Position numbers and translations under genes: made by a program. Below, one piece after another: positions 9,893 through 20,939 of a stretch of DNA of 64,000 bases; within the stretch, counting starts at the first letter, position 1, and the number at the start of each line of letters is the position of its first letter. The notes under the pieces are model-generated. The model was given only the letters and a program-made list of their open reading frames with translations. It had not been told where the DNA came from and did no database searches. This DNA is from Patella vulgata (lineage: Eukaryota > Mollusca > Gastropoda > Patellidae): NCBI RefSeq assembly GCF_932274485.2, contig NC_065882.2:61789431-61853430 (forward strand), written 5' to 3'.

Positions 9893-11419
9893 CTATTCAA
9901 AAAAAGTAGGGGATATTTGATTTTTAAGTGTTATTAAAGTCACCTAATGAAACTGACGAAGAAACAAATGACAAAATGAAATGAAGTTCACATTCATTGA
10001 TTTATTCCAAATGATCGTTAGACTAAGTAAGGCACAGACTGACCATTATAAGGGTAAAATGATACCCGGGGTCAAACAGCAAAGTTACCACAGCATCACA
10101 ACCAAGTCAGTAACGGGTAAATCCTCCTCTGTTTGCCAAACAAGCATTGATCCGACGTGGCATACTCCTAATGAGACGTCTAAGGTCATTTTGGTCCAGA
10201 TTGTCCCATTCCTGTTGCAACGCAGCAGCAAGTTCTTGGACATTGGCAGGACGTTGTTGACGTTGACGTAACCTCTGTCCAAGCATGTCCCAGACATGCT
10301 CGATGGGGGAGAGGTCGGGACTCAGTGCTGGCCAAGGTAATGTGGTGATGTTCTGTTGTTGGAGGTAACCTGTAACGATCCTGGCCCTGTGACATCTTGC
10401 GTTGTCATCCTGGAAGATGAAACGGCGGCCATGACGTCGTGCGAACGGCACAACATGGACTGCCAAGATGTTGTCCCGGTAGTACTGGCCTGTAACACGC
10501 CCTGCAACAACATGTAAAGCCGTTCTTCCAGCAACAGTGATGCCTCCCCACACCATAACAGAACCACCCCCAAATCGATCATGTCTGATGACGTTAACGT
10601 CTTGGAAGCGCTCGTTTCGACGACGCCACACCCTCCTACGTCTGTCCAACAAATCAACAGTGAACCTTGACTCATCTGAAAACATCACATTGCTCCAGCG
10701 TCGATTATCCCAGTGTTGACGATCCCTACACCAACGACGTCTTGCCTGAATGTGATGATCTCTCAAACAAGGGATCACGCGAGGACGTCGGGCGCGAAGG
10801 TGACCCCTATGCAGTCGATTCCGAATCGTCTGGCCACTCACTCTCACACCAGTGTCTGTTTGAAGACGAGCGCTGATCTGATTTGCTGTGATGACACGAT
10901 TTCTCAAGGCCAAGGTACGGATAAATCGATCCTGGGCTTGAGTTGTCGCCCTTGGTCGACCTGAGCGTGGTCTGTCCTGTACAGATTGTGTATCACGGTA
11001 TCTGGACCATAGCCTGCTTATGACAGACTGAGAAACATTCATCGTCCGCGCCACAACCGCCTGTGTTGTGCCGATTTGTAGCATGCCAAGGGCACGTAAC
11101 CTTTCATTTTGGGTAAGCCGACGCATATCAAAATTTGTTTTCTGGTCACTAAAACAATTAAACTGATGTTTCCACCCTGGAATTCAATGCCACAATGACT
11201 GTAACATTCAAAGTCAGAGTCGTGCAAATCTTGGGTTGGACCCCCATGATGATCCCAAGCATCACCTGCATTCCATGCGGTAGCTATTGGAGCGTTTGGG
11301 CGTCACATGTAACTGGAAATGTTTCTTCTGTTAGGTTCTATAGTGACTTTTTTCGTAGTCATTTGCATATTTTAGTATTATGCCCCCAAAATCAAATATC
11401 CCCTACTTTTTTTGAATAG
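9893..11419 (-). mobile_element. Tc1-like DNA transposon T2 (DD34E), intact
   Basis: 1527 bp, minus orientation, TA on both sides (9891-9892 and 11420-11421), and about 32-bp terminal inverted repeats identical in pattern to T1 and T3. It forms a long inverted repeat with T1 across a 1.1-kb spacer. It carries an uninterrupted transposase gene and so looks autonomous. In copy B only its left-end 424 bp (left relative to the transposase gene) survives, fused to T1. Confidence 0.95.
10107..11126 (-). CDS. Tc1-family transposase, full length
   Basis: Cuts and joins transposon ends in the nucleus. 339 residues, the usual Tc1 length (about 340). Two helix-turn-helix segments bind the inverted repeats (about residues 4-45 and 66-110), linked by a GRPR motif (56-59). 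The catalytic triad is D151 (FSDESRF), D241 (FQDDN) and E276 (SPIEHVW), with 34 residues between the last two, hence DD34E. A GGGSVMVWGG glycine box lies at 186-195. The start MRRLTQNERLRAL is shared by all copies. No frameshift or stop is seen, unlike T1 and T3. High Arg content and even base composition set it apart from the AT-rich host sequence. Confidence 0.95.
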   Translation of the reverse strand: MRRLTQNERLRALGMLQIGTTQAVVARTMNVSQSVISRLWSRYRDTQSVQDRPRSGRPRATTQAQDRFIRTLALRNRVITANQISARLQTDTGVRVSGQTIRNRLHRGHLRARRPRVIPCLRDHHIQARRRWCRDRQHWDNRRWSNVMFSDESRFTVDLLDRRRRVWRRRNERFQDVNVIRHDRFGGGSVMVWGGITVAGRTALHVVAGRVTGQYYRDNILAVHVVPFARRHGRRFIFQDDNARCHRARIVTGYLQQQNITTLPWPALSPDLSPIEHVWDMLGQRLRQRQQRPANVQELAAALQQEWDNLDQNDLRRLIRSMPRRINACLANRGGFTRY

Positions 11420-11429
11420 TATATATAAA

Positions 11430-11590
11430 TTGGCATGTACAAGAATTGGGGTGCACGTAAAAGAATTGGCGTGCGCGTAAAAGAACCCTCGGCAGTAGGG
11501 CAAAATTTCCCCTTAGCACACTGTATGGCGTATCATTATCCCAGTCGGATCAGAGCAGTAGGACGTTAAATCCCATTTCCTTTCATTCCA
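11430..11590 (+). mobile_element. SINE 3' fragment, copy A
   Basis: Plus-strand fragment with gtgcacgtaaaaga blocks, the agcacactgtatggcgtat segment and the tail aggacgttaaatcccatttc. It is the same family as the SINE in pol. It lies just upstream of the GPCR gene and about 50 bp from its possible TATA box. Confidence 0.8.
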
Positions 11591-11637
11591 AATTTGCACG
11601 ATTAGCCATCTAAGGGCTAAAATACGAATCAGAACCA

Positions 11638-11645
11638 TATAAAAG
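11638..11645 (+). promoter_or_regulatory. Possible TATA box of the GPCR gene, copy A
   Basis: TATAAAAG about 93 bp upstream of the likely ATG (11731). A start site some 30 bp downstream would leave a short leader. The position is plausible, but there is no independent support. The same sequence is in copy B at 48372-48379. Confidence 0.35.
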
Positions 11646-11716
11646 TGATGACCTATCTGTTCGACGCTTTTCATTTTCAGTACTATTGGAGGGGTTGTGT
11701 AATTCTAACTCGTTCT

Positions 11717-11730
11717 TCTTTTTATTTCAG
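11717..11730 (+). promoter_or_regulatory. Likely 3' splice site just before the GPCR start codon, copy A
   Basis: A pyrimidine-rich stretch ending ctttttatttcag directly abuts ATGATG at 11731. This suggests a 5'-UTR intron whose second exon begins at the start codon. If so, the in-frame upstream ATG at 11686 is intronic and 11731 is the true start. A second weaker acceptor (ttttcag) ends at 11680. Confidence 0.5.
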
Positions 11731-12759
11731 ATGATGAATTCGAATAAAACGTTAAAGTCAGATCCTGGTGTGGCAGAATTCGACCTGAGTTCGTATGCCA
11801 ACAGTTCTCATGAGCGCGGATTTATCAATAGTGCTAAAGTTGGAATCTCAATCTGTGTGTGGAACATTGCTGTTAATCTTCTCTTAATCTTCTTCATTCT
11901 ATGTTTTCGTAGAACTCGGAGACAATTTGTCATGATTCAGATTACTAACATTGCCGTGATAGATCTCTTAACAAGTGCATTGGTGAATACACTGACTATT
12001 TATTATGAATTTGAACAGTGGAAGCTAGGACAAACGATGTGCGAAGCCTGGTTAATCCTGGATGTGATGTTACCTTTTGCAGCCTTTCTGGGAATCATGT
12101 TGCTTTATTTTGACAGATTGATATTCGCCATGAGGCCATCATTCTATTACAGATTATTTAATCAACTACCACATCGCTGCATCTATCTGGCAATTCCTTG
12201 GGTTTTGAGTTCTATTATTATAGTTCCAATATGGTTATTTTGTGAAGTAAACACCATTAGGCTACATTTTATGTGCATTTACGCTTTAACGGAAAGCGCC
12301 ATGGTGGCTTCGTGGGTTATCGCCCTGTTTTTGCCTTGTATGGGATTAATTATGTTAACTGTTTTAGTGCTAGTAACCGTTGTTAATCAAATGCCGACCA
12401 ATCTCAACGAATTCAGCAGCGTAACCTTCGAAGAGCATCGCCTTAGCCAGCGTGCTCAGAGAGAGCGACATTACAGCATTGTTCTTGCTTTGTGCATTGT
12501 AAGTTTTTGTGCCCTTGTGATGCAGTTACCATCTGGTACCATCATCTTGCCGAAAAATTTGAGCTGGCTGAGATCGGCAACACCCGGTGTGCGACCAATC
12601 ATTTGGTTCTTGTTTACAGAGATAAAATTCTCGTGCTGTTGCTGTGTACACGCAGAATCAGATTCTACGGCACCAGAAGCAGTGCCAATGACGTCATACA
12701 CTCATCAAGAGGCGTTAACGTCTGTTAGTAATGCTAACGGAAGTACCATTGTTACATGA
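11731..12759 (+). CDS. Class A (rhodopsin-like) G-protein-coupled receptor, divergent; copy A
   Basis: 342 residues in one exon, a plasma-membrane receptor of unknown ligand. Seven membrane segments: about 37-59, 67-92, 106-127, 150-171, 190-219, 247-274 and 278-296. Class A marks: NIAVIDLL with D78 in TM2; C104 and C182 able to form the extracellular disulfide; DRL (128-130) in place of DRY; a conserved Pro in TM6 (MQLP, without the usual CW); and RPIIW (298-302 region) in place of NPxxY. N-glycosylation sites at N5 (NKT) and N24 (NSS). A four-cysteine run after TM7 could be palmitoylated. The altered DRY and NPxxY make coupling uncertain. Start chosen at 11731 because a splice acceptor abuts it; 11686 is the alternative. 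I cannot assign a subfamily. Confidence 0.85.
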   Translation: MMNSNKTLKSDPGVAEFDLSSYANSSHERGFINSAKVGISICVWNIAVNLLLIFFILCFRRTRRQFVMIQITNIAVIDLLTSALVNTLTIYYEFEQWKLGQTMCEAWLILDVMLPFAAFLGIMLLYFDRLIFAMRPSFYYRLFNQLPHRCIYLAIPWVLSSIIIVPIWLFCEVNTIRLHFMCIYALTESAMVASWVIALFLPCMGLIMLTVLVLVTVVNQMPTNLNEFSSVTFEEHRLSQRAQRERHYSIVLALCIVSFCALVMQLPSGTIILPKNLSWLRSATPGVRPIIWFLFTEIKFSCCCCVHAESDSTAPEAVPMTSYTHQEALTSVSNANGSTIVT

Positions 12760-13251
12760 CTGGATGAAAACGATCATGAAGATACTAAAAAAAATGGTGC
12801 TGATAAATTTATTTCATTGACGTTAGTTTAGAATACAAAACTTATAAAATGTGTATCCAAGGCAGTTAGTTTTATGGTTGTCCTGACCGAAAAGTTTGCG
12901 AAAATGTTCACGTTCAAAGACAGGGAAACTGATAAAATCAGACGTCCCACTAACCTTTATACTAGAAGTCATATTGAGACAATCATACCGTTATATACTA
13001 CAAGCACATGCGCTGTGCTCGGAGAGAATATCTGCGGGACAGTGTCATTTCCCCCTGGTCGTCTTCGAATTCAACTTTCTAAGTTTATGTTACGTGCATG
13101 TGTATTGGTGAATTGCAGTGGATAGGCAATTCGTTGGTGACTGTTAAAGGGGGTACGAGATACTTAGTTGTAGTTCTTTGCATCGTACTATGAAATGACA
13201 AATGAAAATCGAATAATAATTTTTAATTAACGTTTTGTGAGAAATATTCTC
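12760..13251. other. 3' flank of the GPCR gene, copy A
   Basis: Probably 3' UTR and intergenic sequence. Short ORFs here match nothing I recognise. No poly(A) signal can be chosen with confidence. Confidence 0.5.
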
Positions 13252-13259
13252 ACTTAGTT

Positions 13260-13586
13260 CAGTGGTTCCCAACCTTATCTTGGTTGCGACCCCATTCCAG
13301 AAACCAGCATCTGATCGCGACCCCTCGAAGAACAAATTCACCTTTTACTATGAAACATCATCATTGTTTACTTTTATTATCGTTTCACTTTTGACAACTT
13401 ATTGTTTACATTTTTCCACTTTTATAAAAATTGAGGAAAGACGATTAGCAATGTTGCAAGAGGTATATAGATCAGAGAGGCATATGCTTTTCATGAAAAT
13501 CATGACATTTTTTTAAAAAGGTTTCAGAGAAGTCCGTCACGACCCCACGAAAAGTGCTGTCGCGACCTAAAGGATGGGAACCCACG
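13260..13586. mobile_element. hAT-like MITE, copy A
   Basis: 327-bp element with inverted ends: cagtggttcccaacctt at the left, and aaggatgggaacccacg at the right (aaggttgggaaccc in copy B). The flanks acttagtt (13252-13259) and acttagtg (13587-13594) match at 7 of 8 bases, fitting an 8-bp hAT target duplication. The ORF inside shows no transposase motifs. Confidence 0.8.
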
Positions 13587-13770
13587 ACTTAGTGCAAATG
13601 TGGTAGCAAACTTTGATGCAATTTTCTCTTTTTTTTTTTGGTACTTTTAAAATTCTGGGAACCACTTTACGCCAACAGTAAGAATTTTAATGCTGCATTC
13701 AAGGCTTGAGATTTGCGGCTAGAGATATAATTTGGAGAAACCAAAAGTATTTTATCTGATCATGTGGGTC

Positions 13771-13812
13771 AAAGGCCCTATATACATTTATAAAGGCCCT
13801 ATATACATTTAG
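13771..13812. repeat. Short direct duplication
   Basis: aaaggccctatatacattta occurs twice in a row with about 21-bp spacing. Also present in copy B near 50505. Confidence 0.7.
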
Positions 13813-14017
13813 GTGTTTCGTAGAATTTGTAATTAATGTTGTTTTTAATTGTTTCAATGTGTCTTTTCAACTTGTCACTGTGTGTTTAAATGAAATAAAT
13901 AACAGGAACAATTGTTGTTTTTCCTTGTTACTTGTTTCAAAAACTTCATTATTAATTTTACGTTGCTATTTTCTATTTTCTTTCTCTCTCGAATTGCCGA
14001 TTATTGTTTTAAGAATA

Positions 14018-14245
14018 CAGAGAGGCGTTGAGTCAACTGGCGGGGTTTCGATTCCCCGGATGTACGTGACAAGGTGTAGGGTCGCCTGTCCAACCTCGTG
14101 GGTTTTCTCCGGGTCCTCTGGTTTCCTCCCACTGCTAAAGACCCCTACGCGCAAGCAAATTATTGAAATAAAAAAAAAAAACATATGTTAGTCCGAAATG
14201 ACCTAGTTTGTGTCGAGTGGACGTTAAACCCCATTTCTCTTTCTA
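14018..14245 (+). mobile_element. tRNA-derived SINE, V-SINE/RUDI-like, copy A
   Basis: Plus strand. It starts inside the tRNA-like region, with the B-box-like ggtttcgattcccc. The core reads gggttttctccgggtcctct, then ggtttcctcccac. The tail is tggacgttaaaccccatttc. The A-box part is lost. A poly-A stretch inside it differs in length between copies A and B. Confidence 0.85.
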
Positions 14246-15693
14246 TCTCATAGCCCGAAACCTTTGGATAAACTTGGCAACTTGTTGGTTGATGACCAGT
14301 ACAGAGAGTCATAACTATTGGACAATATTTATGTTATTTATTTAAAAATAAATTGAGGGATGACGTGCGATTTGTCACGCGGATTTCTTCGCTGACATAA
14401 TTTTAGTTACTGGTACATATTTATAGAAAAACTAAATGCACTTCGTTCTTTTACCAGTCAAGCGGTGTGTCATGAACAACTACTCATCGATCTTTCTAAC
14501 TTTTAGACGTCATACTCATACGCTTTCGCTAATAGATGTTATTACTACCCAACGATCTTCCTATCTTTAGAAAATAATTCGGTGAAAGATCTAGGATTCA
14601 GTTTTAATTTTAGCACCACGACCCAATAAATACTGAAGTCCTATGTTCCATAGAGTTGGGGTCACTCTACTATGTTTAAATTCATTCTTTATTTTATCTA
14701 AAAATCAATATTAAGTTAAGACAGGAAGCTTAGTGTCTGTGGATCTAAACCAAGACTATACCATGCAAGGAACCGAAAGCTTTTAGATCCGAGAATTTAA
14801 TTAATATTTCCAATGCCCTGGTATCCTTGAGCAATAGCATAAATAACGTTCCCGAGACATCCGTAAATCAGACAAGTTTGAACGCCACGGTTATGATATA
14901 TTTAAAAAAATAATCTTAACTGTATGTGATAAAATAGTGAACTTGTTCAATGTTTGATATCTAAGTATTGCTATTATTATATATGTTGTTAATCTGTTGT
15001 AATATATATTTTGTACATTCTTATATAGAGAATCTCCTACGAATCTTTTTTGATATAGAAAAAGACGAGTAGGAGATTTTATTTATCCCCCAATCCTTTG
15101 TTACATGCACAAATAAATAAATATAATTCTTTGCTATAGATTTAACTTTTACTGAACATGATTGCATTACGGCGTAGTGATGCATCATTTTTTGACAGCA
15201 AATCAACCAGTGTTTCCACCAAAAATGAACTGTTCTTTGAAAATAAAAAAAGTAGTTTGTTTTTAACAGATTATGAAATTTATCACACAAGCGATATCTA
15301 CTGTAGAATGTATTATTGGGTGATAAATTTTATTATCTATGTGCATCTTATACTAATATTTTTTAAAAACTATTCACCTCAGAACCGAGGAGTGTTTAAA
15401 AAGTCAGGACGTCGTGGACCAGCAGGTGGTTGTAGCAAGACATGAAAGCTATATAAAGAAACAAATTATAATGATAAACTACTCTACATTTACGGGATCA
15501 CTCAATTGACACATTCTATTTGTCTAATGATACACGCGTGTAACTTATGTGATGTGTACAGAAATTGTGCCATTAATTTCGGTGGTTTTATAACCAATTT
15601 GTCTTCTACACTGACTTGTTCTGTACTGACCCGTCATTTATTACCAAATTGACAGAAAGGTTTAAATGGTCTCGGTATATGAGTTTTGCTTTT
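14246..15693. other. Non-coding, no feature seen
   Basis: AT-rich. ORFs at 15021-15290 (-) and 15158-15445 (+) overlap each other, lack known motifs and have no splice or composition support. I treat them as chance. Confidence 0.5.
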
Positions 15694-16084
15694 GCATAGG
15701 ATGACTCGGCAAACCTCAGTAGATTCCAGTACCAAACATCTAGCCTCGGCTGTATGACGAAGTCCGCCATTGGAACTACTTTCAAGTTCCCGGATTACCA
15801 ACGGCGTTGCCCATGACGACGCCTTTGAAGAATGTTTTATCATACAAATATTTCAAAGTCTGCAGCTATTTTTCTTTCAGGTTTATCCGATTTTCTTCAA
15901 ACAAGGACAACTTTGCACTGAAAATTCTACACACTTCTTTTTAAAAGCGGCAAGTTTCCCTAATAAGTAAACCGGTGCTGCATCGCAATTGTATAGGCGT
16001 AGGTACATATCACTTACCGTCATACAGCCAAGGCTAGATGTAGAGTAACGGAATCTGCCGAGGTTTGCCGAGTGAGCATAGGAT
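15694..16084. mobile_element. Long-TIR MITE with 9-bp target duplication (Mutator-like?), copy A
   Basis: Two 56-bp arms in inverted orientation (15704-15759 and 16018-16073), with about 48 of 56 bases matching, enclose about 260 bp. The arms read actcggcaaacctc inward. Direct repeats gcataggat flank them (15694-15702 and 16076-16084). Long inverted repeats with a 9-bp duplication fit a Mutator-like non-autonomous element. No transposase is encoded. The family is an inference from structure only. Confidence 0.72.
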
Positions 16085-17088
16085 AATACTTGAAATAAAA
16101 TTAATCTGACATGGCTAATTAAGCAGTGCACGTACGAAATTTTAAGTATTTTATTTTTTATAGATTTGTCATGTGTGTGAGACTGTACCAACCTTTTGTA
16201 TAATTGTACGTGCCTAAATGATATAAATGGATTTTAAACCATTTTGGAGATTGTGTGATTTTATTCCGTGGAACTGGTAATACGAATCAAAAATAAAAGA
16301 TAGTCCTTAACCACAAGATAGGGAACGATCTAGTCAGATTTAATACCAGGATTTAAACCCGTCAATTGTTCGAGGAAAATCTCATTATCGTAGTCACTAT
16401 TTGCCTTGAGTCGAATTACAGTAACCGGCAAGGTGGCAAGGAACTTACATATCATGATATTCTGGATTTGAATCCAGCTTTTGAGTGACAGGATCAATAG
16501 ACCGTTAAATCGAAACTGCCACAAGGACACAGCTCGCGACAGGATGATTTATCAATAACCTATCTGACAAAAGCGATTATACCAGTTGTATTGTACAACT
16601 TTTACAGCAATAATCGAATATTTCCGACCCGGCATTATGTCATCCCGTCTTTGCATAAATTTTGTTTAATGAAGGATGACATGTAAGAAAGTTAATCTAT
16701 GAAAACTCGTAAGTTTACAAAGAATTAAAACATAGTTCAAATTGATATATCGCACAGTCGGAGCAGAAAAGTAGGTGTCACACTATCTTAGTGATAACAG
16801 AGATCAGTTTGGTAAATATATGATTTATTTACACCAGGTATATAAAACAGCTACAGTTACATACATACAACAATACAGGAACTTAAACTAATATACAGGA
16901 ACACCTATATTAAATCCACCATTCTGCCCCTCTGCCAAGGCAGCGGCTGAACTCGGGTGAGTCCATACGCCGGTCTCTCCGTCTCCGCTCGTCTCTAATC
17001 GTCTTTAGTTGTCTGCCTGACTGTCAGCAAACTCCTGCTAATAGCGTACGACAATTAGGGAAAATGGTTAAGAGTGATCATCATATTA
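16085..17088. other. Non-coding; possible old repeat hosting T3
   Basis: No gene seen. From about 16790 a segment rich in cytosine and cgtct-type motifs flanks T3, and it resumes at 18620 (ggcggacctccactgacgct). It may be an older repeat into which T3 jumped. No ends could be defined. Confidence 0.4.
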
Positions 17089-17090
17089 TA

Positions 17091-18617
17091 CTATTCAAAA
17101 AAAGTAGGGGATATTTGATTTTTAAGTGTTATTAAAGTCACCTAATGAAACTGACGAAGAAACAAATGACAAAATGAAATGAAGTTCACATTCATCGATT
17201 TATTCCAAATGATCGTTAGACTAAGTAAGGCACAGACTGGCCATTATAAGGGTAAAATGATACCCGGGGTCAAACAGCAAAGTTACCACAGCATCACAAC
17301 CAAGTCAGTAACGGGTAAATCCTCCTCTGTTTGCCAAACAAGCATTGATCCGACGTGGCATACTCCTAATGAGAAGTCTAAGGTCATTTTGGTCCAGATT
17401 GTCCCATTCCTGTTGCAACGCAGCAGCAAGTTCTTGGACATTGGCAGGACGTTGTTGACGTTGACGTAACCTCTGTCCAAGCATGTCCCAGACATGCTCG
17501 ATGGGGGAGAGGTCGGGACTCAGTGCTGGCCAAGGTAATGTGGTGATGTTCTGTTGTTGGAGGTAACCTGTAACGATCCTGGCCCTGTGACATCTTGCGT
17601 TGTCATCCTGGAAGATGAAACGGCGGCCATGATGTCGTGCGAAGGGCACAACATGGACTGCCAAGATGTTGTCCCGGTAGTACTGGCCTGTAACACGCCC
17701 TGCAACAACATGTAAAGCCGTTCTTCCAGCAACAGTGATGCCTCCCCACACCATAACAGAACCACCCCCAAATCGATCATGTCTGATGACGTTAACGTCT
17801 TGGAAGCGCTCGTTTCGACGACGCCACACCCTCCTACGTCTGTCCAAAAAATCAACAGTGAACCTTGACTCATCTGAAAACATCACATTGCTCCAGCGTC
17901 GATTATCTTAGTGTTGACGATCCCTACACCAACGACGTCTTGCCTGAATGTGATGATCTCTCAAACAAGGGATCACGCGAGGACGTCGGGCGCGAAGGTG
18001 ACCCCTATGCAGTCGATTCCGAATCGTCTGGCCACTCACTCTCACACCAGTGTCTGTTTGAAGACGAGCGCTGATCTGATTTGCTGTGATGACACGATTT
18101 CTCAAGGCCAAGGTACGGATAAATCGATCCTGGGCTTGAGTTGTCGCCCTTGGTCGACCTGAGCGTGGTCTGTCCTGTACAGATTGTGTATCACGGTATC
18201 TGGACCATAGCCTGCTTATGACAGACTGAGAAACATTCATCGTCCGCGCCACAACCGCCTGTGTTGTGCCGATCTGTAGCATGCCAAGGGCACGTAACCT
18301 TTCATTTTGGGTAAGCCGACGCATATCAAAATTTGTTTTCTGGTCACTAAAACAATTAAACTGATGTTTCCACCCTGGAATTCAATGCCACAATGACTGT
18401 AACATTCAAAGTCAGAGTCGTGCAAATCTTGGGTTGGACCCCCATGATGATCCCAAGCATCACCTGCATTCCATGCGGTAGCTATTGGTGCGTTTGGGCG
18501 TCACATGTAACTGGAAATGTTTCTTCTGTTAGGTTCTATAGTGACTTTTTTCGTAGTCATTTGCATATTTTAGTATTATGCCCCCAACATCAAATATTCC
18601 CTACTTTTTTTGAATAG
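17091..18617 (-). mobile_element. Tc1-like DNA transposon T3 (DD34E), copy A
   Basis: 1527 bp, minus orientation, TA flanks (17089-17090 and 18618-18619), same inverted repeats as T1 and T2. The transposase carries one stop codon. Confidence 0.95.
17305..18324 (-). pseudogene. Tc1 transposase of T3, one nonsense codon
   Basis: Matches the intact T2 protein over its full 339 codons but has TAA (17908-17910) in place of Trp139 (TGG), a change of two adjacent bases (cc to tt on the + strand). The catalytic acids D151, D241 and E276 are all still encoded, downstream of the stop. The same stop is present in copy B, so it predates the large duplication. Confidence 0.9.
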
Positions 18618-18619
18618 TA

Positions 18620-19922
18620 AATTAGGCGGACCTCCACTGACGCTCAGTTACACTAAGGTACCGCTCTTGTTTCTGACCAGCTCCACCTATTGTTGGGAAA
18701 TTTAAGGAAAATGTGCACATTGTGTTTAATTTTAATCCACACAAATTTAATGCGCAACACGCACAATTCTGTTTTCTGGCAAGTTAGCATAAATACCCGA
18801 TATGTGTTATTTCTGAGCACGCGTAATGATACAAGATATAATTTGTGGTTTATAGAGCTAATTGCTTATGACGCAAAAAATCTTAAAATAATTATCAAAC
18901 CGCATAAAACCATCTCCAAATTCTTGCCTATCTGCACTCACCATTTCAGTCTGTAATTCCGGAAAGGCAAAACATTACCCGAAAGAACATAATTTTCGGG
19001 GTCCTTTATTATTAAAGTATTTCCGCTCTACTCTGTAAATGTAGTGTTTGGGCCTTAAAAGTATTTAAAAATTATTTAGTATCTACGTACGACTCAAAAC
19101 CATTAATTAACAAATTAACGACGGTGGGGTAACTGTCATTTTATAAACACCGGTATGTGTCGGTGCTGTTATAGCCACACTTCAATTATTCAGCAATGCA
19201 GAATACGCGGAAAAAAGCAGCAGCTGTGTGAAGACAATTTTAGAACTTGCTTATAATTTGTCTGTTTATAATTATATGACGCCATTTTAATATAAAAAGT
19301 TTTGCACTTTCGGTTCAGCATGGTTAAAGGAGCTAAAAACGTGTAGAACGGACTTAGCCGGCGTAAACGATGCCGTTCAACTTGAACGAATATAATTGAT
19401 CAGAAATTACAATATTTTTTTCAAAAATTGAATATAAATCACTTTAAAAACATTCTTTTAATATTAATATGTGCTTTTAGAACCATTTTCATCTATTTCA
19501 AGGTTCCGAAAATAGAACCCTTAGCTACGAGCTAAAACGATTGGGTGCCTTTGGTTTCGCGTGGCAAACTTAATTTCATTAATAATGCATGTAAAATCTT
19601 AAAAATCTGTTAATTTGATACTGATAGAGCTAATTAAACATACCCGGTCTAATGTAGATAAGAAACCTCATCTCTCAACCCTCCGTGTTTCGACATAAGA
19701 GATGGTACTCTTATAGTTTTACCTGGCAAACCCCCAATGCGATCACATTGGGACTCAAACAGCAAAACTGTTAATTTTTTCATCAAAACAACGATTAATT
19801 ATTGTTATTTATAACTTCTTTGCCACATCCAACTACAATTAAGCATATAATCCTACCGGACACGGATACAAATCATCTCTATAAAATTGAAGCGTAAAAC
19901 GTTGGCTTTTCCCGACATTTTA
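18620..19922. other. Non-coding, no feature seen
   Basis: AT-rich intergenic sequence. Copy B carries 21 extra bases here (near 55817), including gttaaaatagtttgagcc. Short ORFs have no recognisable motifs. Confidence 0.5.
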
Positions 19923-20243
19923 AAATGGAATGGGTTTGACGTCTTAACGACATGAAGACGGGGCTAAAACCTAACAAAACTGGGTTCAACCTCCTTTTTT
20001 GTTCCACCCGGGCTAATGCGGTGTGCTACAAGGGAAAATTTGGCCGAACAGTGTTGCTACGGCCTACTCTTTTACCTGCAAGCCAAAGTGTACACAAATC
20101 TTCGGGTTTTTTTTCGTCCCACCGAATACCTGACGTTGTTCCTTGTCCGGGCCCCCTCCTTGTACCACTGACAAGTGAAAACCACCCCGGAAAATTCAAA
20201 GGAACTTTCTGGGCCAACACTGGGACCTCCAGGTTACCGATCA
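19923..20243 (-). mobile_element. Old tRNA-derived SINE, same family as the pol SINE, copy A
   Basis: Minus strand. The left end is a diverged tail (aatggaatgggtttgacg). It then has the segments for gctaatgcggtgtgctacaa, a tttttttcgtcccaccg block and ccactgacaagtgaaaacca, and ends near ggacctccaggttaccga, which is the tRNA-like head region. Many substitutions make it older than the pol SINE. Confidence 0.78.
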
Positions 20244-20935
20244 GCTCCACTTCAATACTAGATGATTAATAAAATCTAAAGAATCTGCAACTGATTGACT
20301 TTTCATTGAATTGTTAATCGGTAGTTTGATTTTCTTTTGCCATATTATACCCAACTGGATTATTTAGTTCATTTAGAAATTTAGCATACAAGATACAAAT
20401 TGAAATACCCACCAAGAAATAGACCCTTGTTTAATGTAACAAAAAATAAAACCCAACACTTATTATATTCAATGTAATAAAACAAATCTATTTTTTTCTG
20501 AACGGACGAAAACAACAATGTGTAACAGGTATACATAACAATATATATTTTATAAACCGTTTAACACATAACATTACAATCCATTATAGAATACATGTAT
20601 AATAAATGCCTATTTAAACTTATCTAAATATACAATAAATAATCTAGGCAAGTTCCATAATACTTTTATTCATTCAGTCTATCTAATTTTTTATTAATAT
20701 CATTTAATATAATATCTATTCGTGTAGGGAACAACCTGTTAATTATAGTCTATAAATGATACTGTATTAAACAGTCCAAGATAATAAAAAGTTAGTAATT
20801 TGTCTTGAATCAATAACCAATTATATAGTTCTAAATTCAAAATAAAAGGCCTTCTATGCCAGATCGTGCACATATTATCTCAAATATACTAGTCTGAGAC
20901 CCAAAGTAAACGCACCGCCGATTAAACTGAAAGTG
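20244..20935. other. Non-coding, no feature seen
   Basis: Very AT-rich sequence without ORFs or repeats that I could define. Confidence 0.5.
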
Positions 20936-20939
20936 CCGA

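Noticed and set aside
9981-10675. Overlapping ORFs of 69-117 codons on both strands within the Tc1 elements
   Set aside because: They recur at the same place in every Tc1 copy and are shadows of the transposase gene in other frames.
13260-13516. 84-codon ORF inside the hAT-like MITE
   Set aside because: No transposase motif; it lies wholly within a non-autonomous element.
13966-14191. ORFs reading GVFSSGRKPEDPEKTHEVGQAT and its opposite strand
   Set aside because: They come from the conserved V-SINE core and appear wherever that SINE is inserted.
15158-15445. 95-codon ORF in the intergenic region
   Set aside because: AT-rich, low complexity, no motif, and overlapped by an equally long ORF on the other strand.
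16751-17088. Possible solo LTR hosting T3 (tgtcacac at one edge)
   Set aside because: No matching second end or target duplication could be found.
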